Shown here: piece after piece, positions 24,915-32,720 of the stretch
Numbering within the stretch: position 1 is the stretch's first letter
Layout of the letters: each line of letters starts with the position of its first letter
Assembly (NCBI RefSeq): GCF_008297975.1
Contig: NZ_VLNY01000028.1
Location: 1 to 32,803 of the forward strand
Direction of reading: 5' to 3'
Length of the DNA stretch: 32,803 nt
Source of the DNA: Antrihabitans cavernicola
Lineage (GTDB): Bacteria; Actinomycetota; Actinomycetes; Mycobacteriales; Mycobacteriaceae
Position numbers and translations under genes: made by a program
The notes under the pieces: generated by a model
Databases searched by the model: none
What the model was told of the DNA's origin: nothing
The model's input: only the letters and a program-made list of their open reading frames with translations

Positions 24915-25790
24915 CTACAGACGCGGTGTCGGCGGGTCCACGAGTGGCGTTTCGGTGCGGGTGACGCCCGGTGCTGCGGGCTCGTCGACCCCCGGCGGCG
25001 TCGCGTGGTGGGCGTCCTTGCCGGTGATGGTCAGGTAGGTGACCAGCGCCAGGATCGTGACGAGGAACAGTGCGCTGGTCCACATGGTTCCCACGCCGAG
25101 GCCTCCGTTGCCCCGCGGCTGGGAGAGCAGATCACCGAGGGAGGCGCCCAGCGGCCGGGTCAGGATGTAAGCGATCCAGAACGCGAGGACCGCGTTGAGG
25201 CGGAACCCGAGATGCGCGACGGCGACGGCAGCGATACACCCGGCGAACAGCAGCGCGGACAGCGGGTAACCCAACTTGAGGCGCTCGGCAACCAGATCGC
25301 CCGCCGCAGTGCCCAGGGCGAAGGTGAACAGGATCGTCATCCAGTAGAACCCCTCCCGTCGGGTGCTGAAGATGGAGTGGATGGACAAGGTCTTCTCAGA
25401 GGCGTACCAGGCCGCGAACGTCGCCGCGAGCGCGGCAGCGAACACGATGGTGGTCGTCTGCAAAGGGACCCCGAACTTGGTCACCAGGGTGTCGGTGATC
25501 AGGGTGCCGACCACGCTGATCAGCACGACCACGAGCCAATACAGTCCCGGCACATACTTTCCGGATCGGAACTGGAAGACCAGGGCCACGATCAGAAGCG
25601 CGGCCATCACGCAGCTGGTGCCGGTGAGCCCGAGTCCCAGCCTGGTGTTGAGGAAATCGGCGGCGGTCTCGCCGACGGTGGTGGCCAGAACCTTGATGAC
25701 CCAGAAGTAGAGCGTGATCTCGGGGACCTTGTTGAGCATCCTGCCTGGAAGGGTTTCCGGCGGTGTTCTCAGCATTGACCGGGTTCGCAT
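24915..25790 (-). CDS. Eight-helix membrane protein (COG4705-like)
   Basis: The 291-residue protein has eight membrane helices in four pairs. Three pairs carry related motifs: ITLYFWVIKVLATTVGETAAD, FYWMTILFTFALGTAAGD and FWIAYILTRPLGASLGD, with a repeated W...T/R..G...D pattern. This matches the COG4705 group of uncharacterised membrane proteins. The start MRTRSMLRTPPET is chosen because AGGAGG lies 6 bp upstream. It is convergent with the histidine kinase and has the same GGTAAG...TTACC palindrome upstream, so it is probably controlled by the same two-component system. Function unknown. Confidence 0.8.
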   Translation of the reverse strand: MRTRSMLRTPPETLPGRMLNKVPEITLYFWVIKVLATTVGETAADFLNTRLGLGLTGTSCVMAALLIVALVFQFRSGKYVPGLYWLVVVLISVVGTLITDTLVTKFGVPLQTTTIVFAAALAATFAAWYASEKTLSIHSIFSTRREGFYWMTILFTFALGTAAGDLVAERLKLGYPLSALLFAGCIAAVAVAHLGFRLNAVLAFWIAYILTRPLGASLGDLLSQPRGNGGLGVGTMWTSALFLVTILALVTYLTITGKDAHHATPPGVDEPAAPGVTRTETPLVDPPTPRL

Positions 25791-25862
25791 GATTTGCCTC
25801 CTGCGCTGGGGGATCGACACTTTGCAGGTTAGGGAGTCGGTGGTTAACGGCGGCCCCTCCTT

Positions 25863-25883
25863 GGGTAAGCGCCCGCCTTACCC
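25863..25883 (-). promoter_or_regulatory. GGGTAAG-N7-CTTACCC palindrome upstream of membrane-protein gene
   Basis: This perfect inverted repeat lies 73 bp upstream of the start at 25790. It shares the GGTAA...TTACC arms, the 9-bp separation and even the GCGC core with the site at 17842-17860. A nearby GGTTAACGGCGG may be a further half-site. Confidence 0.55.
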
Positions 25884-25989
25884 GTCAGCATCGCCGGTGG
25901 TATCCACAACGCACTGAACCGCCCCGGCGACTGCGGAGCCTCCACTTTTGGGAAGGTTGGAGTCATGTCGTCAGGATCGCAAAGAGGTA

Positions 25990-26412
25990 CCCGCCGGAGT
26001 TGGCGCGAGTGGGCGGCGATCGAGTCTGTCGCTGGCACGCTCGGCGTCGGGACCTCGCAGACCTTTGCACAACTGGATTCGCAAAGCGCGCACGGATGCC
26101 GGACACTGTCCTGGAGTGACGACCGACATGGCTGCGGAGATGTGGAAGCTGCTGCAGAAATCGAGAGCTCAAGCGTGCCAACGACATACTGAAAGTCGGC
26201 ATCGGTCTTCTGCGCGGCGGAGCTCGACCGCAACAGCAAGTAGTCCTCGACTACATCGAGAAGTACAAACAGGAGTTCGGCGTCGAGCCGATCTGCAGGG
26301 TGCTCACCGAGCACGGTTGCCCGATCGCGCCGTCCACCTACTACGAGGCCCTTAACCGGTCCGCATCCCGCCGGGCGGTCCGAGACGAAGAACTCAACTT
26401 CGAGATCAGCCG
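25990..26412 (+). pseudogene. IS3-family transposase remnant (orfA-orfB)
   Basis: Pieces of an IS3-type transposase lie in three frames: IESVAGTLGVGTSQT, then LHNWIRKARTDAGHCPGVTT and DMAAEMWKLLQK (orfA), then VVLDYIEKYKQEFGVEPICR and PSTYYEALNRSASRR (start of orfB). The rest of orfB with its catalytic DDE residues is absent, the match ending near ELNFEISRA. Several frameshifts are present. A dead fragment. Confidence 0.8.
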
Positions 26413-26435
26413 GGCCGATGTGATGCGTCATCGAC

Positions 26436-26850
26436 TTATGTGAAGGCGGTGGCGACCACATAAATACCAATGGCGGCGATCGTCAGTCCTATCGTGCGGA
26501 AAGGCGCAGACGGACCGTTGTGTCGGTGAACTTGATCGACATCGTTGACACGCCAACCGTAAGTGCGCTCAGCCACGTGGTCGCCACGATGGCGTCGATG
26601 ACGCCCAGTAAGAGAACGGAACCCACCGTCAATGGTCGTGCATATTGCGGCGCGACGAGCAAGAAGAACAGACCGACTTTCGGATTGAGCAGGCGCGGCA
26701 CGAGATCAGGCCTTGTGTGAACGCCGGTATAAGCGAGGTTGCCTCTATTGTCGCTGAGCTCGAATCGTCTTCGAGACCGGTATTGATGCGCTGCAGGCAC
26801 TCTCGCAGGCCCAAGTAGATCAAGTAGAGGCCACGCAATGTGCAGAGTTG
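26436..26850 (-). pseudogene. LysE/RhtB-family exporter remnant
   Basis: The pieces LRGLYLIYLGLRECLQ, LLNPKVGLFFLLVAPQYARP, GVIDAIVATTWLSALTVG and RTIGLTIAAIGIYVVATAFT match successive blocks of LysE-type amino-acid exporters; LLNPKVGLFF is the family hallmark. They lie in different frames with at least two shifts, and the N-terminal third is missing. The fragment starts close to an opposing MFS fragment. Confidence 0.75.
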
Positions 26851-26877
26851 TCGTAGCAGTCGAGTTCTCGGCGATGA

Positions 26878-27063
26878 ATGTTGCGGCGCGGCACCGGCTA
26901 TGGGATCTTCACCGCCGCCCATGGTTTGGCGTGGCTCGTCGGCTCCACCGCAATCGGCGCCCTCTACAGCCACTCGATCACCGCCGTCACCGCGTTCGTG
27001 GTCGCCGCGCAGATCCTGGCGTTCGCTCTGTTCATTCCCGCTCGCGGCAGGTCGGCGCCGATG
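26878..27063 (+). pseudogene. MFS transporter C-terminal fragment
   Basis: About 55 residues (GTGYGIFTAAHGLAWLVGST, AIGALYSHSITAVTAFVVAA, LAFALF) fit the last two helices of a major-facilitator transporter. There is no N-terminal part nearby. Confidence 0.6.
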
Positions 27064-27084
27064 CGATCGCCGCGAGTCGGCAAT

Positions 27085-27215
27085 GGCTTCGGGCCGGGCC
27101 CTGCTACCGCCGCAAGATCGGCGAAGGCAAAACACCGCGCAGCACAGCGATGCCTGAAACGACTTTGGGCCGTGATGCGTGCCGACGAAGTGCGGCGGGC
27201 CAATGCTTCCCGTAC
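27085..27215 (+). pseudogene. Possible IS110-type transposase C-terminal fragment
   Basis: CYRRKIGEGKTPRSTA in one frame, followed by CLKRLWAVMRADEVRR in another, resembles the extreme C-terminus of IS110-type transposases (YRRK..EGK...A..CLKR). The piece is short and frame-shifted, and it is not close to the full IS110 element at 27835-29341. Confidence 0.45.
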
Positions 27216-27331
27216 TCACTTACCACCGACTCGCCAAGAGCCAGCCTGACAAACATCGAACACATGTACTGCTTATCCGCTTAATTGGACCTATGCTGGT
27301 CAGGTGCCCTTTGCAGATGTCAATCCGGTAG

Positions 27332-27837
27332 GTGGAGTGGACTATCCCGCGGACCTATCAAGAGTTCCGCGAGTGGTGTCCCGACGATGCGTCGTGTGCG
27401 GAGTACTTGGCGAATCTTCGCTGGCCAGAAGGCTTTCGATGCCCGGCGTGCGGCAGCGACACGGCGTGGTGGACCTCGACGCAGCATTGGAAATGCGGTA
27501 GCTGTGGTCGGAAGACCTCAGTAACGGCGGGGACGATCTTTCATCGCACACGAACGCCGCTGAGCAGCTGGTTTGCCGCGATCTGGCTGGTGACATCGCA
27601 GAAGAACGGGTCCTCGGCCCAGAACATCCACGACATGTTGGGCCTCGGGTCCTACGAGACCGCCCGGGCGTGGTTGCACAAACTGCGTCGAGCGATGGTG
27701 CGCCCAGATCGTGAACTCCTCAGCCGTGTCGACAAGGTGATGATTGCGGTGGAAACCTTGGAACACAAGTGAATAGAACGCTACTACTGGGCCGTGTACG
27801 TCTCGCAGTCGCCGATGCACCCGGCTCGACACAGCTA
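27332..27837 (+). pseudogene. IS1595 transposase, N-terminal part
   Basis: The part begins at a GTG with VEWTIPRTYQEFREWCP, then has a zinc-ribbon CPACGS and CGSCGR (four cysteines) and the GSYETARAWLHKLRRAMVR block of ISXO2-type transposases. After LLSRVDKVMIAVETLEHK a stop occurs, and the family sequence continues one frame away as LLLGRVRLAVADAPGSTQL until the IS110 junction at 27835. The usual first catalytic acidic block (VDET-like) between LSR and KVMIAVE seems deleted, so the enzyme was probably dead before the second insertion. Confidence 0.8.
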
Positions 27838-27869
27838 ATATGTAGAGAAGTTTGTCAAGTGGGCAAGGT

Positions 27870-27904
27870 GAGGCGCCGTCTGGGAGCTACCCCGACGGCG
27901 CCTC
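27870..27904. other. Strong hairpin in the 3' non-coding end of the IS110 element
   Basis: GAGGCGCCGTC and GACGGCGCCTC form a perfect 11-bp stem with a 13-base loop. It lies between the transposase stop and the element end. It could be a terminator or part of the structured guide (bridge) RNA that IS110-family elements encode in a non-coding end. Confidence 0.55.
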
Positions 27905-28125
27905 TGCGCTTCGTCGGTGAGCCTGTGTGGTGAGCGTGTCGTAAGGCGACGCGCGGTCAGACTGATATACGCGGGTTGGATACCGCAGGACGGGGATTTC
28001 GGCTGGAACATGTTCGCGGGTCTAGAGTCGAGCGTCGACCGTGGGGCCTGCTCATAGCTGTCTCGCGGGTGTGCTCCACGCGCTGTCATCACCGCCTCGC
28101 CGGCGAAGCAGATCACGCGCGGTAC

Positions 28126-29217
28126 TCAGGTCTCGAGCACCGCCAACGACCAACACCAGCCGGCCAACTCGCGGGCGATCGCGACGTTCGCCACCACCGG
28201 GCGTTTGCGCCGTTCGAGGAACCCCACCCACCGCTGATGCAGACGCCGATTCCCCTCGTCACCGCGAGCCCGGGCCGCGGCAGGTGCCAGGTCCCACCGG
28301 CCGCGTATCACCGCACCGACCTGATAGCGAGCCCGGTGATGCCAGGCGGACTCGACCAGCAACCTACGCACATGCGTGTTGCCGGTCTTGGTGATCGCCC
28401 CCTGCGCCCGCGACGCACCGGAGGAGTACTCCGAGGGAATCAAACCGACGAACGAGCCGATTGTGTTGCCGGTGAAGCGAGTCCAGTCACCGATCTCGAC
28501 TGCCAACGCGAACCCGGTCAACGTCGATACCCCACGTAGGCACCCCAACCGGCGAACCATCGGGGTGAATTCACTGTTCGCGGCCATTCCCGCGATCGCG
28601 CCGTCCAACCGGGAACGCCGAGACGTCATCGTCAACACGTGGTCGTAGTCGGCGTCGAACGCCAACCGTGTCGCCGTCGCCGTCAACTGTGGTGCAGCGT
28701 CGCTGCGTAACCACCGATCGTGAGCCCCGGTCCAGGCGGCACCACCGTAATAGACGATGCCATGCCGCAACAACAGCTTCGAGAGCCGGTGCCGGGCCCG
28801 CATCAGATCACCGCGACAGTCTTCCCGGGCCCGCACCAGATCACGCGCAGCCTCCTGATCCACACTCGGAATCGATTCCGAAACGATCTCGTCCAAACGC
28901 AGCAACCGCACCAGGTGTACTGCGTCCCGAGCATCGGTCTTGACCCGATCCCCAGACGGGCGCTGCAGCTTCGATGGGGCCACGACCTCGCACCGCACAC
29001 CCGCCGCGTCGAGAGCGCGATACAACCCGAAACCGGTCGGGCCGGCCTCATACGCAACCGCTGCCGGCCCAGGTAGATCGGCAATCCACGACCGAATGTG
29101 TTCGTAGTCGGGGGTCAAATTCGCCTGCATCACCTCTCCGGTGACACCGTCGATCGCCGCTGCCGCGACCGATCGTGCGTGCACATCGAGTCCCACACTC
29201 GTACGCTCTGTAAACAC
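28126..29217 (-). CDS. IS110-family transposase (DEDD recombinase)
   Basis: The 363-residue protein has the RuvC-like DEDD residues D11 (VGLDVHARS), E57 (AYEAGPTGFG), D95 and D98 (VKTDARDAVHL). The C-terminal transposase_20 domain includes GCLRGVSTLTGFALAVEIG and the serine-bearing SEYSSGASRAQGAITKTGN. All key residues are present, so it may be active. The start GTG (VFTERTSVGL) is chosen because GGGAGG lies 5 bp upstream; the frame stays open to 29319. These enzymes work with an RNA that pairs with donor and target DNA. Confidence 0.93.
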   Translation of the reverse strand: MFTERTSVGLDVHARSVAAAAIDGVTGEVMQANLTPDYEHIRSWIADLPGPAAVAYEAGPTGFGLYRALDAAGVRCEVVAPSKLQRPSGDRVKTDARDAVHLVRLLRLDEIVSESIPSVDQEAARDLVRAREDCRGDLMRARHRLSKLLLRHGIVYYGGAAWTGAHDRWLRSDAAPQLTATATRLAFDADYDHVLTMTSRRSRLDGAIAGMAANSEFTPMVRRLGCLRGVSTLTGFALAVEIGDWTRFTGNTIGSFVGLIPSEYSSGASRAQGAITKTGNTHVRRLLVESAWHHRARYQVGAVIRGRWDLAPAAARARGDEGNRRLHQRWVGFLERRKRPVVANVAIARELAGWCWSLAVLET

Positions 29218-29300
29218 CGGGGCCTCCCACAACTGTCGGATAGGCCGGGCAGGGGCATTCCTACTCGGTAACCCACGACCATGTGTGAGTGAGGCCCCGG
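29218..29300 (-). other. 5' non-coding end of IS110 element with long-range pairing
   Basis: On the transposase strand, GGGGCCTC near 29292-29300 can pair with GAGGCCCC near 29218-29226, enclosing about 65 bases. The second arm overlaps the ribosome site of the transposase. It is therefore either a structured guide RNA or a structure that limits translation after outside transcription. Confidence 0.4.
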
Positions 29301-29341
29301 CCCGCAACCCCCAGCTCAACGCCGGCGATCACCCATACCGT

Positions 29342-29773
29342 CTAGTGGACTTCGCGCGCACGACAGTGGAACCGGGCTCGTTGATCCGTACGGACGGCGC
29401 CCGCATGTTCCGCGTTCTCGGCGACGAGGGATTCGAGCACGAATACGTCTCCGGATACAGCTCGCCGGAGCCAGGCCACGTCACCCTTCCCGGGCCGCAT
29501 CGTGTCGCGTCTTTGCTCAAACGGTGGAACGCGGGCACCTACCACTACCGGGTCGAACACGAGCATCTGCCGTACTACCTCGACGAATTCGCCTTCCGAT
29601 TCAATCGGCGCAGGTCACGAGCCCGTGGAATGCTGTTCCACCGATTACTGCAGCAATGCGTCAACACCGATCCGCATCCACTGAACGAACTTGTCGGCGG
29701 CACATCGGCCGAGATCCCGCATGAAGGCCATCGTCTCGACGTGTTGCCCAGCAACACTTCTGACGATTTCTGA
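29342..29773 (+). pseudogene. IS1595 transposase, C-terminal part
   Basis: It continues the split gene: LVDFARTTVEPGSLIRTDGA, then HRVASLLKRWNAGTYHYRVE, HEHLPYYLDEFAFRFNRR and GMLFHRLLQQC. These are the C-terminal blocks of ISXO2-like transposases (the aspartate in RTDG and the glutamate in YYLDEF region belong to the catalytic core). The stop is at 29771-29773, just before the right inverted repeat. Confidence 0.85.
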
Positions 29774-29931
29774 AGAATCAGTCCACTTAAAAGCAGATAA
29801 GCAGTACACATGTTCTACTGCTTTATTGTGGGATTGGATGAGTCCCCGTCGGTTGAGGTTCGGCAGGTCCATGATGGGTACTCCGCTGTGAAGATGCTCC
29901 CCGTCGTCCGGAAGACGGAAGTGTTCAGGTT

Positions 29932-29957
29932 CCGCCGGTCCAGACACGTGCCGGCGG
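29932..29957. terminator. Possible hairpin downstream of GAF-ANTAR gene
   Basis: CCGCCGG and CCGGCGG pair around a 12-base loop, about 80 bp beyond the GAF-ANTAR stop. There is no U-tract. The rest of 29816-30032 shows no gene I can support. Confidence 0.35.
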
Positions 29958-30032
29958 GACTGACTTCCTTACCCGGTCGTACTGGGTGAGGCTGTGTCAG
30001 CCGTCGGGGTGGGAGTCGGCCGTCGGTGCGGT

Positions 30033-30743
30033 TTACTGCTGGTGGTCGCTGCCGAGGTCGACGAGCGTGTGTGCGATGTCGATGAGTTTGGTGTTCGCTT
30101 CTTGCGACAGCTGGGTGAGCAGGCCGAATGCCTGCACGGCGGTGATGTTGTAGCGCTCCATGAGCATGCCTTTCGCTTGGCCGATGAGGTCGCGGGTCGC
30201 CAGGGCCGATCGCCACTGCTGCTGCTGTTGAGCACCGAGCAGCGCGATCGCGGCGTGGGTGGCCAGGGCTTCGGCGGTGTCGTGCGCGGCAGCGTCGAAG
30301 GCGTGCGGGGTCGCACCGTAGAGGTTGAGTGCGCCGAGGTTGTTCGCGTCGGTGTAGAGCTGGAACGAGAGCATCGAGCCGACTCCGAGTGCGGTCGCGG
30401 CGGCGGCGAATTGCGGCCACCGCGTGTCGGTGGCCAGATCGGGTGCGTCGACCGTTTCGTGTGCCGAGACCGCCTGCACACAGGGGCCCTGACCGAGTTG
30501 TTCTTGCAGTTCATCGAGTTTGCGGGGTATCGGCGAGGTCGGCGCGCGGGATTCCACTCTGTGTCGGCCGGTGACCAACGTGATACCTGCGTGCGCTGCG
30601 CCGGGCACCATCGCCGTGGCGGAGTCGGTGATCGACTGCAGTGTCGCGTCGACGCTGTCGTGCTCGGCCTGTATCTTCCTCGCCAGCATGGCCATTCTCG
30701 CCCGCGGATCGTCGGGCCCGATTGTGCTTTTCACGCAGAACAT
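30033..30743 (-). CDS. GAF-ANTAR regulatory protein
   Basis: The 236-residue protein has a GAF sensor domain (about 20-165, ending GALNLYGATPHAFD) and a C-terminal ANTAR domain (RDLIGQAKGMLMERYNITAV, QAFGLLTQLSQEAN). The architecture is common in mycobacteria and nocardiae, where such proteins are thought to respond to small ligands and act as RNA-binding antiterminators. The start MFCVKSTIG is chosen to fit the usual length; the ribosome site is weak (GGTGG), and the frame is open further upstream. It lies between mobile elements and appears intact. Confidence 0.9.
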   Translation of the reverse strand: MFCVKSTIGPDDPRARMAMLARKIQAEHDSVDATLQSITDSATAMVPGAAHAGITLVTGRHRVESRAPTSPIPRKLDELQEQLGQGPCVQAVSAHETVDAPDLATDTRWPQFAAAATALGVGSMLSFQLYTDANNLGALNLYGATPHAFDAAAHDTAEALATHAAIALLGAQQQQQWRSALATRDLIGQAKGMLMERYNITAVQAFGLLTQLSQEANTKLIDIAHTLVDLGSDHQQ

Positions 30744-31021
30744 TGTGCCACCGGTCGGCGACCACTTGGGCAACGGAACGAACGAGCACCGTGGACGTTC
30801 GGGCGCGCAGCTCCGCAATTCGCCGGGAGAAGGGGGCTGCAGCTGCATCCTCCTTCTATTACGCCAATCCAGACGAATGGCGCTCGGGTGTCGCCACCGC
30901 AGGATGTGAGCACCAATGTGTTGAATCTGGGTAGTCAAGTACTCGCGCTCTCCTGGCTCTTTTGGCACAGAGTTGTTCCATGGATCGGCAATCCGCCGAC
31001 CCGGAGCATCTGGAGGGTTCA

Positions 31022-31225
31022 ATGACGGAGTCCGTTGCTTATCCTGCCAAAAGATTTTCTGTGACTCTGTCAACGCGCTGATGGGTTACTTGGCCCGTGA
31101 CTACCCGAACATGGAGCGAGTTCACTGGAAGGACGTTGTGCGGAGCGCATTCGATTTGACTGACGGGCAGAACGAGAGCCTAACCAGGATTTCCGAAGAG
31201 CGTTCGGAGCAAGTTCAGAAACGCG
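31022..31225 (+). pseudogene. Frame-broken unknown gene cut by IS256 element
   Basis: ATG at 31022 with GGAGGG upstream starts MTESVAYPAKRFSVTLSTR and stops. In the next frame a charged helical sequence continues (LMGYLARDYPNMERVHWKDV, RSAFDLTDGQNESLTRISEE) to the IS256 left end. This may be one gene with a frameshift, truncated by the insertion. No family is recognised. The stretch 30744-31021 shows nothing clear. Confidence 0.35.
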
Positions 31226-32680
31226 GAGCCTGTCAAGTTCTTTGTGTAAGAACGCTGTTGGTTAGTTGATGTAGGGGTCGAGCCGGTCGGGGTAGTTCAG
31301 GACGAGTGTGGCGAGTGCTTGTTTCCAGCCGTTGACGGAGGCGCCTTCGACGAGCCGGTTGACCATCTTGCCGTCGCGGGGTCTGGTGCGGTCGGCGGCG
31401 AGTTTCGCGCGTTCACGGGCTCGTTTGTCTTCGATGTTGCAGATCGCGAGCCACAGCAACTTCACTGCCGCTTGATCGTTGGGGAAATGCCCGCGGTTCT
31501 TGATGATCTTGCGGAGCTGATAGTTCAACGACTCGATCGCGTTCGTCGTGTAGATGATCTTGCGGAGCTCGGGTGGGAACGCGAGGAACGGGATGAACCG
31601 TTCCCAGGCGTTGTCCCACGTCGCAACCGTGTGTGGATGTCTACGCCCGAGTTCGGATTCCTTGAACGCTGTCAACGCGTCTTCGGCAGCCTCGGCGGTC
31701 GGAGCGGTGTAGATCCGGCGCAGCTCGGCGGCGATCTTCTTGCGCTCACCGTAGGCAACGAAACGCATCGATGCCCGGATCAAGTGCACGGTGCAGGTTT
31801 GGATCGTGGTGTTCTTCCAGGTCGCACTGATGGCATCGTCGAACCCGGTCAGCCCGTCGGTACAAGCGATCAACACATCTTTGACACCGCGATTGGCCAG
31901 CTCAGCACACACGCCGGCCCAGAACTTCGCGCCTTCGGTGGCTTGCACCCAGATCCCGAGAACGTGTTTGACACCGTCGAGATCGACGCCGACCGCGATA
32001 TGGGCGGCCTTGTTCCGGACTTGATGCCCGTCTCGAATCTTGACCTGGATCGCGTCGAGAAACAGGATCGGGTAGATCTCGTCGAGTGGGCGTTTCTGCC
32101 AGATCATGACCTCGTCGAGGACCGAATCGGTGATCTTCGAAATCGTCTCCCGCGATATCTCGGTCCCGATCGTGGTGATCAGATGATGCTCGATATCGCG
32201 GATCGTCATGCCGTTGGCGTAGAGGCTGATGATCATCTCGTCGAGCCCACCGATCCGGCGAACGCCCTTCGGGATCAACGTCGGCGTGAACGTGCCGTCC
32301 CGATCGCGGGGAATCGCGAGCTCGATATCGCCGACTTCGCTGGCCACGGTTTTCGCACTGGTCCCGTTGCGGGCGTTCGGCAGCAGCCGCCCGGCCGGGT
32401 CGCCTTTGTCGTATCCCAGATGCGAGGTCAGTTCGGTGTTGAGACCGCGTTCGAGGACAGCCTTGACCATCTCTTGCAGGAACCCGCCCTCTCCGGTGAT
32501 CTGGAGTTGGCCGGCATCGATCTTGGCCATCACCTCATCGAGAGCGCCCGAGGACCGCAACGACGCCATCACATCCGCAGCGGACTCCGAACCAGTCTTA
32601 TCATCGTCAGGGGTAAGCATGGACACAATCGTGCTCCATTCACGTCAGAAGCTCTCCTACACAAAACATCTGACACCCTC
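31226..32680 (-). mobile_element. IS256-family (mutator-type) insertion sequence
   Basis: Imperfect terminal repeats of about 26 bp are seen: left from 31226 (GAGCCTGTCAAGTTCTTTGT) and right ending at 32680, whose complement begins GAGGGTGTCAGATGTTTTGT. The 1,455-bp size fits the family. An 8-9 bp target duplication was looked for and not found, suggesting later rearrangement or divergence of the flanks. Confidence 0.85.
31262..32626 (-). CDS. IS256-family transposase
   Basis: The 454-residue transposase has the mutator-type catalytic core: first D in ILFLDAIQVKIRDG, second D in IACTDGLTGFDDAI, and E in YTTNAIESLNYQLRK. The CTVHLIRASMRFVAY segment is also typical. The frame is complete, so it may be active. 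The GTG start is chosen because GGAG lies 7 bp upstream; an ATG 6 bp later is possible. Confidence 0.95.
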   Translation of the reverse strand: MSMLTPDDDKTGSESAADVMASLRSSGALDEVMAKIDAGQLQITGEGGFLQEMVKAVLERGLNTELTSHLGYDKGDPAGRLLPNARNGTSAKTVASEVGDIELAIPRDRDGTFTPTLIPKGVRRIGGLDEMIISLYANGMTIRDIEHHLITTIGTEISRETISKITDSVLDEVMIWQKRPLDEIYPILFLDAIQVKIRDGHQVRNKAAHIAVGVDLDGVKHVLGIWVQATEGAKFWAGVCAELANRGVKDVLIACTDGLTGFDDAISATWKNTTIQTCTVHLIRASMRFVAYGERKKIAAELRRIYTAPTAEAAEDALTAFKESELGRRHPHTVATWDNAWERFIPFLAFPPELRKIIYTTNAIESLNYQLRKIIKNRGHFPNDQAAVKLLWLAICNIEDKRARERAKLAADRTRPRDGKMVNRLVEGASVNGWKQALATLVLNYPDRLDPYIN

Positions 32681-32720
32681 TCCCCGTGCGAGGGTTAGAT
32701 CCACACCCCAGACACTTCTC

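Larger units (their letters stand above)
27835..29341 (-). mobile_element. Complete IS110-family element (1,507 bp)
   Basis: The boundaries follow from the split IS1595 gene: STQL before and VDFARTTVEPG after rejoin in frame when 1,507 bp are removed. The trinucleotide CTA is at both junctions (27835-27837 and 29342-29344), so the exact cut is ambiguous within CTA; no longer duplication is made, as usual for IS110 elements. Transposase-coding DNA leaves 124 bp on its 5' side and about 288 bp on its 3' side. Confidence 0.85.
27258..29815 (+). mobile_element. IS1595-family (ISXO2-like) element, split by an IS110 element
   Basis: Terminal inverted repeats are seen: left 27258-27290 (beginning GAACACATGTACTGCTTAT) and right 29781-29815 (whose complement begins GAACATGTGTACTGCTTAT). 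Without the 1,507-bp IS110 insert the element would be about 1,051 bp, a normal size for ISXO2-like elements. No flanking target duplication was found, and the exact outer ends are uncertain by a few bases. Confidence 0.75.

Noticed and set aside
24885-25778. Plus-strand open frame opposite the COG4705-like gene
   Set aside because: Highly charged shadow; the minus strand has eight clear helices and a strong ribosome site.
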